From: an uncultured Bacteroidaceae bacterium
GTDB lineage: Bacteria > Bacteroidota > Bacteroidia > Bacteroidales > Bacteroidaceae
Length of the DNA stretch: 43,867 nt
Reading direction: 5' to 3'
Assembly (NCBI GenBank): GCA_905234745.1
Contig: CAJOJD010000004.1
Location: 3,537-47,403, forward strand
Under the pieces are notes generated by a model. It ran no database searches, was not told where the DNA came from, and worked only from the letters and a program-made list of their open reading frames with translations. Below are positions 9,253 to 17,800 of the stretch, piece after piece (the stretch's first letter is position 1; every line of letters begins with the position of its first letter). A program made the position numbers and the translations under genes.

Positions 9253-9366
9253 AAAAAGGGCAAATTAGGGACGGTTCTTTTTTTGCCCTTTTTAGCAAAT
9301 CCCAGCTCAATTTGAAATGTTATCCCCAAAAGGGCAAAAAAAGAACCGTCCCTAATTTGCCCTTTT
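9253..9366. repeat. REP-like palindrome pair: two perfect 39-bp inverted copies
   Basis: Copy one covers 9253-9293. Its bases 9254-9292 are the exact reverse complement of copy two at 9328-9366, with a 35-base spacer. Each copy is also a hairpin by itself: AAAAGGGCAAA pairs with TTTGCCCTTTT around a loop carrying AGGGACGGTTC. This architecture, two inverted palindromes with a short unique spacer, is that of a REP doublet (REPIN). No transposase of the RAYT type is in the window. It lies between tilS and the BASS transporter and overlaps the latter's 3' end. Confidence 0.8.
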
Positions 9367-10326
9367 ATACAACTGGCGGGTGTTGTGGATGTTGTGCCAG
9401 ATGGTGTAGAAACCGCCCGCTACGGAGACGAGGGGGTTCCAGAAGGTGTACCCCATCCAGATGCCGAACACGGTGTTTTTCTGGCCCAGCGCCTGACTGG
9501 CCTCGATGCGACTGCCCGACCTGCGTCCGGTAATACGACCGACGGCGAACTGGAATATGCAGCATGCCAGCGATACGATGGCAATGCCTATAAGCGTGCC
9601 GATGCCGCAACGGCTGTGAATGATGGCGCGGGTGCTCATCATGATGGCCAGGGTGAGCGCAAAGCTCCAGAGATAGAAACTCAGGTTTATCTTGGAGGCG
9701 ACCCAGTCATGGAACCGTGGCATAAGCCAACGTACCGCCCAGGCAGTGAGGCAGGGCAGTATCAGAAGCGGGAACACCTTGGCCAATATGCGGCTGAATG
9801 CGGCAAAGAAGGTTATGCCGGCCTGGGGATAGAGCAGCGGGACGGTGAGCGGCACTGCGATTGATACCGCCAGGTTGATGATGATGGTGTACATGACCAC
9901 CTGTGCCATATCGCCTCCCAGTTTGCCGGTTACTACGGCGCAGGCGGTGGCGGTGGGGCATATCATGCAGAGCATGGCGGTTTCAAACAGGATGCGGTGT
10001 CTGAGTATCCAGGATGCGGCGGCGGTATGGCTGTGCATGGCCCATATTACGGCGAAGCATAGAGCCAGGAATACCAGCACCTGTATGGCGAGGTTGCGAA
10101 TGTGCCAGCGCTTGAACCTGAGCTGACGGGGCTCAATGCGGCAGAAACTGATAAAAAGCATCAGGAAAAGCAGTATGGGCTGTGTCCTGCGGCATATGGC
10201 TTCCAGGACGGGACCGGCACTGTGGATGGCATCTATCTGCATATAAATGAGATAGGCCCCCGCACCGGAGATCATGCCTATTACCAGCATCCAGTCCTTG
10301 AGGAATTTGAGAAATCTGCCTTTCAT
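9352..10326 (-). CDS. BASS-family (bile acid:sodium symporter-like) membrane transporter
   Basis: This 324-residue protein has about nine or ten hydrophobic helices. The family-like core segment ICPTATACAVVTGKLGG lies near residue 122, and GQKNTVFGIWMGYTFWNP near residue 285 resembles the second core motif. It probably couples sodium to uptake or export of an organic anion; the substrate is unknown. The last four codons (K-R-A-N) and the TAG stop lie inside the second copy of the REP-like repeat, so the C-terminus has been rewritten by the insertion. The start at 10326 is placed just before the first helix. tilS lies downstream on the same strand, across the repeat. Confidence 0.75.
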   Translation of the reverse strand: MKGRFLKFLKDWMLVIGMISGAGAYLIYMQIDAIHSAGPVLEAICRRTQPILLFLMLFISFCRIEPRQLRFKRWHIRNLAIQVLVFLALCFAVIWAMHSHTAAASWILRHRILFETAMLCMICPTATACAVVTGKLGGDMAQVVMYTIIINLAVSIAVPLTVPLLYPQAGITFFAAFSRILAKVFPLLILPCLTAWAVRWLMPRFHDWVASKINLSFYLWSFALTLAIMMSTRAIIHSRCGIGTLIGIAIVSLACCIFQFAVGRITGRRSGSRIEASQALGQKNTVFGIWMGYTFWNPLVSVAGGFYTIWHNIHNTRQLYKRAN

Positions 10327-10335
10327 ATTTGGGCG

Positions 10336-10343
10336 CGAATATA
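10336..10343 (-). promoter_or_regulatory. Candidate variant -7 box (TATATTCG) for the BASS transporter
   Basis: The minus strand reads TATATTCG, one base off TAnnTTTG. The same TAnnTTCGC form precedes three other minus-strand genes here. It ends only nine bases before the ATG, so a very short leader is implied. Confidence 0.35.
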
Positions 10344-10400
10344 CTTTTATTTTGCGATTTACGTTTTAACTTAGCGCATCAAAAGATTAAGTAACGACCG

Positions 10401-11825
10401 ATGAAACGCTTCAGGTTGGCAAATCTGCTCTTTCCGCTGCTGGCTTTGTGGTCATGCACGGATGACTGGAACTTCAGCACAGATGCTAGGTATGAGCTGG
10501 AGTTCTCGGCCGATACCATACGTTTTGATACGGTATTTACCGGCGTGGCGTCGGCATCGGCCGAATTCATGGTCTACAATCCCAATGATGTGGGGCTCAG
10601 GTTCGATGCCCTGATGGGTGGCGGCTCCGTCAGTCCGTTCCGCATGAATCTGGACGGAGAGGGCGGTACGGTCATAACGGGCCTTGAGATCCCGGCAGGG
10701 GACAGCCTCTTCTGCTTTGTATCGGTCAACATAGAAGCGACGGATCAGACAGGTATCCTGAACGCGTTTGACTCCATAAGGTTCGTACTGGAGAGCGGAG
10801 TGGTGCAGAGCGTACATCTGTCGGCCCAGGGACAGAATGCGGTCCGGCTCAAGGGAAAACGCATAGAGGCCGATGAAACCCTCACGTCAAGCCTGCCGTA
10901 CATTATTTATGACAGTCTGTATGTGGCCGATGGTGCCACGCTGACCCTGGCGCCTGGAACAAGACTCTATTTCCATCAGAATGCGGTGCTTGACGTGGCA
11001 GGCAGACTGATTGCCCAGGGTACCAAGGATAAAATGATAGTCATGCGTGGTGACCGTCTTGACGATATGCTACCGGGTATTCCCTATGACGTGCTTTCAG
11101 GGCAGTGGGGCGGTATCAGGCTGCGCAGCGGCAGTTACGGCAACCGGCTTGAGTGGTGCGATATACACGGCGGCAACTGGGGAATCTTTGCCGACAGCGC
11201 CAGTGCCGACCAGACAAAACTGAGCATTGTCTCAAGCATCATACACAATGTGAACGTAAACTGCATTGAGGCTGTGGGCTGTCGTATTGAGGCAGCTAAC
11301 TCGCAGATAACCAATGCTGGAGTATCATGCGTGGATATTACCGGCGGATGGTCGGAGTTTACTTTCTGCACCATAGCCGGATTCTCACTCTGGAGCGTAG
11401 GCAGTCAGGCGGTGGTACTGACCAACTGGTACAGGGACGGAACGGTGCCTTTCCTGAACGCATCATTCCGCAACTGCATCATAACCGGACTTCATGAAAC
11501 GGAGTTCGTAACCCTGTTCCCCGACTCGGTGGCTGGGACGGCTCCCTACAGCGTGAACAATTCGCTCCTCATGGTAAGGGATACCACCGATACACGCTAC
11601 AGTAATGTGGTGTTTGAAGACCGTTCCCGGAAGGTCTTCGGCTCTTATAATTTTATTGACAGAACAGTAAGGGATTACCGTTCAGTGTTTGCGCTTGATT
11701 CACTCTCTCCCGCACGCGGGATAGCCGATACCCTGGGCGCTGCCTGGCCCATAGACCTGGCCGGTGTGCCAAGACCCCCTGTAGGGGCCGATGCGGGCTG
11801 CTTCCAATATCAACCCCCTAAATGA
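10401..11825 (+). CDS. Lipoprotein with right-handed beta-helix-like repeats
   Basis: This 474-residue protein has a lipoprotein signal ending LLALWS-Cys, followed by TDDW; acidic residues after the lipid cysteine often mark surface export in Bacteroidetes. The first ~140 residues look like a beta-sandwich: RFDTVFTGVASASAEFMVYN is reminiscent of Ig-like or choice-of-anchor modules. From residue ~170 there are short imperfect repeats (DGATLTLAPGTRLYFHQNAVLDV, GGIRLRSGSYGNRLEWCDIHGG and similar) typical of a parallel beta-helix. The C-terminus (GADAGCFQYQ) is the usual end of this Bacteroidales lipoprotein type. The stop overlaps the next start by four bases (ATGA), so translation is coupled. 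The substrate is unknown. Confidence 0.72.
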   Translation: MKRFRLANLLFPLLALWSCTDDWNFSTDARYELEFSADTIRFDTVFTGVASASAEFMVYNPNDVGLRFDALMGGGSVSPFRMNLDGEGGTVITGLEIPAGDSLFCFVSVNIEATDQTGILNAFDSIRFVLESGVVQSVHLSAQGQNAVRLKGKRIEADETLTSSLPYIIYDSLYVADGATLTLAPGTRLYFHQNAVLDVAGRLIAQGTKDKMIVMRGDRLDDMLPGIPYDVLSGQWGGIRLRSGSYGNRLEWCDIHGGNWGIFADSASADQTKLSIVSSIIHNVNVNCIEAVGCRIEAANSQITNAGVSCVDITGGWSEFTFCTIAGFSLWSVGSQAVVLTNWYRDGTVPFLNASFRNCIITGLHETEFVTLFPDSVAGTAPYSVNNSLLMVRDTTDTRYSNVVFEDRSRKVFGSYNFIDRTVRDYRSVFALDSLSPARGIADTLGAAWPIDLAGVPRPPVGADAGCFQYQPPK

Positions 11826-12829
11826 AAAAACTGTTCCTTTTCCTTTTTGTCTGCACCCTGATTCCTATGACGTTACGCTCACAGCAGAGCATGACGGCAA
11901 TGTTCTATAACTGTGAGAATTTATTTGACACCGATGATGATCCCCTCAAGGACGATGATGATTATACTCCCGACGGCGATTACCATTGGACCCGTTCCCG
12001 TTACTGGGACAAGCTGGATGCCGTATCCAAAGTGATAGTTGCGGCCGATGAGGACCAGGCACCTGCGCTGGTGGGCCTTGCGGAAGTTGAGAACAGTACG
12101 GTGCTCAACGACCTTACGCAGCGTTCCGCTTTACGTGGGGCCGATTACAGATACGTTATTACCGATTCGCCCGACCGTCGCGGAATTGACGTGGCGCTGC
12201 TGTACCGCCGCAGTTTTTTCCGTCTGATAGGGCAGGAATCACTCCGCATAAACCTGAAACCTTATGGCGGGGGTGCCACGCGCGATATCCTGCACGTGAC
12301 CGGAGTGCTTGAAAACCACGACACATTGGATATCTATGTATGCCACTGGCCCAGCCGTTACGGAGGGGCGGAGCAGAGCGAGCCGCTGCGCATGTGCGCT
12401 GCACGCAGGTTACGGGCATCGGCCGACAGTATTTTTAACATGCGCCGCAAACCGTATATAATTATTATGGGCGACTTGAACGAAGGGCCCGATGACCCTG
12501 CAGTGCGTGAGGGACTGGGCGCAAAACCCCGTTCAAGAGGTGCCCAAGCCGCGGACCGTGAACTTATTACGGTCATGGACCCGATTGAAGACGGAAGTTA
12601 CAGATATGACGGCGAATGGGATAAATATGATCAGTTCATCCTGTCGGGCTCGTTCACGAACGGGCTGGGGTGTACCGAAATCCTGGAGGCCGGGATCATG
12701 GATCATGGGTTCCTGCTTATGGACGATGACAGCTTTGGCGGACGGAAACCGTACCGTACTTACAACGGCAGACGCTACCAGGGCGGATATTCGGACCATC
12801 TTCCCGTTAAAATCCGTATCGGATTCTGA
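11822..12829 (+). CDS. Secreted endonuclease/exonuclease/phosphatase-fold protein
   Basis: This 335-residue protein has a signal peptide (MKKLFLFLFVCTLIPMTLRS). EEP-fold metal and catalytic motifs follow in order: FYNCENLFD near residue 28, GLAEVENS near 80 (the metal-binding Glu), a VCHWPSR segment near 172 (catalytic His), GDLNEGPDDP near 217 (Asp/Asn pair) and SDHLPVKI at the end (terminal Asp-His). It probably hydrolyses phosphodiester or phosphate-ester bonds outside the cytoplasm, as in Bacteroidales secreted nuclease-like proteins. The start overlaps the preceding lipoprotein stop by four bases, which indicates one operon. The exact substrate cannot be told. Confidence 0.85.
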   Translation: MKKLFLFLFVCTLIPMTLRSQQSMTAMFYNCENLFDTDDDPLKDDDDYTPDGDYHWTRSRYWDKLDAVSKVIVAADEDQAPALVGLAEVENSTVLNDLTQRSALRGADYRYVITDSPDRRGIDVALLYRRSFFRLIGQESLRINLKPYGGGATRDILHVTGVLENHDTLDIYVCHWPSRYGGAEQSEPLRMCAARRLRASADSIFNMRRKPYIIIMGDLNEGPDDPAVREGLGAKPRSRGAQAADRELITVMDPIEDGSYRYDGEWDKYDQFILSGSFTNGLGCTEILEAGIMDHGFLLMDDDSFGGRKPYRTYNGRRYQGGYSDHLPVKIRIGF

Positions 12830-12849
12830 TTTATATCAGAAATAAACTT

Positions 12850-12857
12850 TATATTTG
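12850..12857 (+). promoter_or_regulatory. Candidate -7 promoter box for the CE15-like esterase
   Basis: TATATTTG is an exact TAnnTTTG match 52 bases before the ATG at 12910, in the 80-base gap after the nuclease gene. It suggests the esterase has its own promoter. Confidence 0.55.
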
Positions 12858-12909
12858 GGGACTTTTGCGAACCGAAAAATCATTAACCTAAAAACTTACA
12901 ATAACAATT

Positions 12910-14169
12910 ATGAAGAGTATCAGATCATTCGTAATGGCAGCCGCAGTCCTGGCAGTCATTCCCGCAATGGCACAGAAATCAATTCCTCTGGTTTATGACC
13001 AGGAGTTTACAGGAGCCAAGTATCCTGCACCAGCTTTCCCCGCAGTCGAAGAGGCTACAAACCTGGAGACCCTGCCCAACCCGTTTGAGTTCTCAAACAG
13101 CAAGAAGCAGGTCAAGAAGTTCAAGGATTGGGAGAAACGTCGTGCAGAGATTGTACGCGAGCTCCAGCACTACGAGATAGGTGAGAAGCCTATGATAGGC
13201 AAGGAGAACATCGAGGCATCTCTTGAGAACAACACCCTGACCGTCAAGGTTACCCGTAACGGTGAGACTCTTGAGCTTTCAGCCAGGATTACCTATCCGG
13301 AGGGTGACGGCCCGTTCCCATTGATGATTGGTGCATCAAACAACGCCCTGCCGCGTCAGTTCTTCAGCGAGCGTAAGATTGCCCAGATGAATTTCAGCGA
13401 GCGTCAGGTAAACAGCTACTCACAGATGGGCGGCTTTGGCGGCGGCGAGCGTAAGGACGGCCGCGGTACATACGCGTTTGACAAGCTCTATCCCGAACTG
13501 GTAGACAACGGTGCATACTCAGAGTGGGCATGGGGTGTAAGCCGCCTCATTGACGGTCTGGAGATTGTAGGTGCTGCCAGCAAGATCGATATGAAGCACA
13601 TCGGTATAACCGGTTGCTCATATGCCGGTAAGATGGCTCTCTGGTCAGGCGCACTTGATGAGCGTATCGCCCTGACAATCGCTCAGGAGCCCGGTGGCGG
13701 TGGCGCTGCTGCATGGCGTGTTTCACAGACCCTTGGCAATGTGGAGAATCTGGGTAACACCGATAACCACTGGTTCAAGATCTCTATGTGGGACTGGAAG
13801 GAGGATAACGTATCAAAGCTTCCGTATGACCACCATGAGCTCTGCGCTCTGGTTTGCCCGCGTGCCCTCCTGGTACTGGGTAATACCGACTATGAGTGGT
13901 TGGCCGATGAGGCCGGTTACGTATCATGCGTAGCTGCCCGCGAGGTATGGAAGAAGTTCGGAATCGAGGACCGTATGGGATTCTCAATCCAGGGCAAGCA
14001 CGGACACTGCCAGCTCCCCCAGAGCCAGTATCCCGAGGTTGAGGCCTTCATTGACAAGTTCCTGCTTGGCAAGGAGGATGCCAACACCATCATCATGCAT
14101 GTTGACGAAACCCTGAAAGACAAGGAGGTCCAGAAGTGGATTCCCTGGGCACAAACCGGCTTCAAATAA
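12910..14169 (+). CDS. CE15-like glucuronoyl esterase (alpha/beta hydrolase)
   Basis: This 419-residue protein has a signal peptide ending AMA-Q. An alpha/beta-hydrolase core carries the CE15-like nucleophile motif GCSYAGKMAL with Ser237, a Glu260 in QEPGGGG 23 residues later, and a catalytic His in HGHC (His364 or His366). CE15 enzymes cut ester bonds between lignin alcohols and glucuronic acid on xylan. The usual motif is GCSRxGK, where the Arg contributes to the oxyanion hole; here it is Tyr238, so substrate or chemistry may differ. It has its own promoter-like box and a strong terminator, so it is probably a single-gene unit. The family call is good; the glucuronoyl specificity is inferred. 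Confidence 0.82.
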   Translation: MKSIRSFVMAAAVLAVIPAMAQKSIPLVYDQEFTGAKYPAPAFPAVEEATNLETLPNPFEFSNSKKQVKKFKDWEKRRAEIVRELQHYEIGEKPMIGKENIEASLENNTLTVKVTRNGETLELSARITYPEGDGPFPLMIGASNNALPRQFFSERKIAQMNFSERQVNSYSQMGGFGGGERKDGRGTYAFDKLYPELVDNGAYSEWAWGVSRLIDGLEIVGAASKIDMKHIGITGCSYAGKMALWSGALDERIALTIAQEPGGGGAAAWRVSQTLGNVENLGNTDNHWFKISMWDWKEDNVSKLPYDHHELCALVCPRALLVLGNTDYEWLADEAGYVSCVAAREVWKKFGIEDRMGFSIQGKHGHCQLPQSQYPEVEAFIDKFLLGKEDANTIIMHVDETLKDKEVQKWIPWAQTGFK

Positions 14170-14195
14170 ATTGAAAGTTAGTCAAATACAGATAG

Positions 14196-14228
14196 GAGAT
14201 GGCTCTGACGGGCCATCTCTTTTTTTTG
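14196..14228 (+). terminator. Rho-independent terminator after the esterase gene
   Basis: An 8-bp perfect stem, GAGATGGC against GCCATCTC with an 8-base loop, is followed directly by nine T residues. It starts 26 bases after the stop codon. Confidence 0.85.
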
Positions 14229-14398
14229 TGTCCGGCTTATCGACATATTAATATAAATTAACATATACGTGAGGTATTTGCAAAAATTAATTTATAACTT
14301 TACGTATCTTAATAGGGTAGATTATAAGTACGCGTGTACTTAGTGCTGGAGAAGGGACTGTTTTATTGAATTGCCTAAACTATTATAACCAATTAATT

Positions 14399-14881
14399 AT
14401 GAGAAAATTCCTTTTTGCCTTAATGGCGTTGCTATTGACAACGTCAGTGGCAGTGCGTTCCCAGAACGTAATGGTTGTCCACCTGAAAACCGGCACGGTG
14501 GCAGAACTTGCTTTCAAGTACAAGCCGGTAATCACATTTACAGATACGGATGCGGTCCTCACCACCGTTGTCAACGGCAGGGAGGTGGTCGTAAGTTATC
14601 CGCTTGAAAAGCTGACTAAGTTTACCTTCGTGACAAAGGATCTGACTGCAGTCGAGGAGGTGGAGGAGCGTAACGTACAGTTCCTGATTGAGGACTACAC
14701 TGTAACCATAACCGGAGCCAAGCCTGATATAGTGGTCCGTCTGATATCATCGGACGGCAAACAGCTTGGTGCCTATAAGACCGATAAGGACGGCTCCGTA
14801 TCATTCAGCATTGCCGACCTTGCCAACGGCACATACATTATTGCATCAGAAGACATTACCTTTAAAATTTTGAAGAAATGA
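14399..14881 (+). CDS. Small secreted protein with T9SS-tail-like C-terminus
   Basis: The ATG at 14399 gives a 160-residue protein with a signal peptide (MRKFLFALMALLLTTSVAV, cleavage near RS-Q). Residues ~24-75 (VMVVHLKTGTVAELAF, TFTDTDAVL, YPLEKLTKFTF) form a small module also seen at the N-terminus of the next protein (YIMVHKVDGTVLRIAV, DVDSVTF). The C-terminal ~60 residues (VVRLISSDGKQLGAYKTDKD, then DLANGTYIIASE and FKILKK) resemble a type IX secretion sorting tail. The stop overlaps the start of the 2003-residue protein by four bases, so they are translationally coupled. A function cannot be assigned; it may be a partner or decoy of the large protein. Confidence 0.7.
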   Translation: MRKFLFALMALLLTTSVAVRSQNVMVVHLKTGTVAELAFKYKPVITFTDTDAVLTTVVNGREVVVSYPLEKLTKFTFVTKDLTAVEEVEERNVQFLIEDYTVTITGAKPDIVVRLISSDGKQLGAYKTDKDGSVSFSIADLANGTYIIASEDITFKILKK

Positions 14882-17800
14882 AACATATAAAATCAATTAT
14901 CAGACTGGCAGCGTTATTGCTGGTTATGGTCTGTGCCCAGTCTGTGAAGGCACAGCAGACCTATATAATGGTTCACAAGGTTGACGGCACCGTCCTGAGG
15001 ATTGCCGTAGCTGATGTTGACAGCGTTACGTTCCGCGAGTGGACAGGACCTGTAGTATCATACGATTATGTTGACATGGGTCTGAAAGTCATGTGGGCTT
15101 CCTGCAATATCGGAGCCACCAGCCCGGAGCAGTTCGGTAGCTATTTTGCCTGGGGTGAGACCGCTCAGAAGAATGAATATACCGAGGCTAATTACAAGTG
15201 GTATGATGCCACCGGAGCAGTGCTGAAGTACAACATCTTCAAGAGTCTGGGCAGTGTCGATATGAAATACCGCCTTGACGCCGATGATGATGCCGCTCAC
15301 GTATTGCTGGGTGAAGGATGGCGAATGCCTACACCGGCTGATTTCAATGATCTTTTCATGAATTCGGAGGTTTCATTGACTGAACAGAACGGTGTACGCG
15401 GTCTTAGTTTTACCAGTGATATAAACGGCAACAGTATTTTCCTGCCGTTGGCCGGCGAGTTCTGGAAGGGTGACACAATAGGAACAAGTCAATATGCCTA
15501 TTATTCAACAAATACCTTGATTTGCTCCAAGCAGAATGATCCCGGCTGGATATACAGCCTTTATTACGGTGAAAGAAACGGAAAACCTACATACGGTTTC
15601 TCATCTTATAACAGGGTAGGCGGACTGCCAATCCGTCCTGTATACTCACCCAATACCACATTCGATGGCAATGTGTTGGTAGTTAAGGGAATAGTTATGG
15701 GACAGGATTCCATCACACTTAAGGCAGGAGAATACACCTGGATGGATGCATACGTTGACAGTAACGATGATATTTATCTGACACCTGAGTTCACATCAAG
15801 CGATGATTCAGTTGCAACTGTCGACGCAGACGGTAAGGTAGTTGCAGTTTCTGCCGGTGAATGTATAATAACTGTTTCATGGGGTGATTACTCAGCAACC
15901 TGTGTGGTAACGGTTAATGCAATTGTTCCCGCCACCAATGAACCTGTAGATCTGGGTCTCAGCGTCAAGTGGGGTAGCCTTAACCTTGGTGCAGTCAACG
16001 AGGAGGACTTCGGCGGTTTTTATGCCTGGGGTGAACTGACAGAGAAAGAATACTATTACTGGGACAGCTATAAGTGGGTAGGTGAGAATTATTTATTTAC
16101 CAAGTACAATTTTTATGCTGAGGATGGTGTAGTCGACATGAAGTATCGCCTTGATTTGGAGGATGATGTCGCATATAAGCTGTTGGGTGATAATTGGCGA
16201 ATGCCTACTGACGAGGAATTTGAGGAACTCCTCTATAATTGCTCATGGGAGGTTGAGGAAGTGAACGGCGTGAAAGGCTTCAGAGTTACAAGCCTTTTGA
16301 ACGGCAACAGCATTTTCCTGCCCCTGACAGGTGAAAAGTGGGGATACGATCATAATATGAAGAATTACGCTTTCTACTCTACCAATACCATGTCTGTAGA
16401 TGAAGGTGATGCGTCTTATGTCAGGGCTGTGTATATGAATTACAATGAATACGGATATGACAATTATTATCTGACAGGTTACAGAAGATCAGGTGGTCTT
16501 GCCATTCGTCCGGTCTATACGACTGATACATATGAAAATGTCATAGAGATCTCCAATCTCTGGATTGAGGAATCAATATCAATTGAAACCGGTGAGAGTT
16601 ACTGCATTAATGCAGGCTTTGACGCCAATTCAAATAATTATCCGCAATTAAGATGGAAATCGTCCGATGAAAGCGTAGCCACAGTAAACAGTTATGGTAC
16701 CGTTACCGGTAAATCTCAGGGAACCTGTATCATTACCGCTTCAATAGGAAATGAATCCGTACAATGTGCTGTTTCAGTAACCGAATTCGTTCCTGTCATG
16801 GAGTCTGTGGATTTGGGCTTGTCTGTGGAGTGGGCTACATGTAATGTGGGCGCTTCAAGACCCGAATTTACCGGTAGAATGTATGCTTGGGGTGAAACGG
16901 AAACCAAGGATGAGTTCTCTAGAGACAATTACAAATTGTGGTCAGACAGTACAGGTTATACAAAGTACAATCAGATTGACGGCAAGACCGTACTTGATCC
17001 TGACGATGACGTTGCCAGCGTACAGTGGGGTGATGGATGGAGAATGCCTACATATGAGGAATTTGTAGAATTGGTTGAAAACTGTTCTTTTGAATTTACC
17101 GATATAAACGGTCTGTACGGTTTGTTGGTAACAAGTTATATCAACGGTAACAGCATTTTCCTGCCCAACCATTCTGATTACGGTGAGCCGGTTTACTGGA
17201 GCAGTACCCTCTCAAAGGAATCAACAGCCAAAATACTCTATAATGATAGTCCTTATTATAGTGATGATCGTGCTGACGGTCTGCAGATACGTCCCGTACG
17301 GTTGTCAAAGAATTATACCGAACTGACCCTGAGTGACGATACACTGGAAATTTACGAGGGACAGAGTTATACACTCACAGGTAAGATATATGGCCAGGAA
17401 TTGGACGGAGATAATCTGACATGGAAATCAAGTGATGAATCCGTAGCTCTGGTTAATAACGGTGAAGTAACAGGCGTTGCAGCCGGTACAGCCATCATTA
17501 CAGCCCGTCTGGATTCAACCAAAGCCGATACCTGCTTTGTGACAGTCCTTGGACGTGAGCCTTTTGACAGGTTGGTAGACCTGGGCTTAAGCGTCAGATG
17601 GGCTTCATGCAATGTGGGCGCATCTTATCCGGAGCAGTTCGGCGAATATTATGCCTGGGGCGAGACAGAACCATATTATACAGGTTCATACAGAAATCCC
17701 GTTTGGAAAGACGGAAAAGAGAACGGTTACTCATGGTATTCAAACAAGTATGCTGTAGTTGACTCGTTGGATAACACATGGCTGACCAAGTACAATGAGT

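Noticed and set aside
9239-9310. N-terminal extension of TilS
   Set aside because: The extra residues (KEPSLICPFCNF and neighbours) are a read-through of the REP-like repeat; the ATG at 9238 gives a normal TilS N-terminus.
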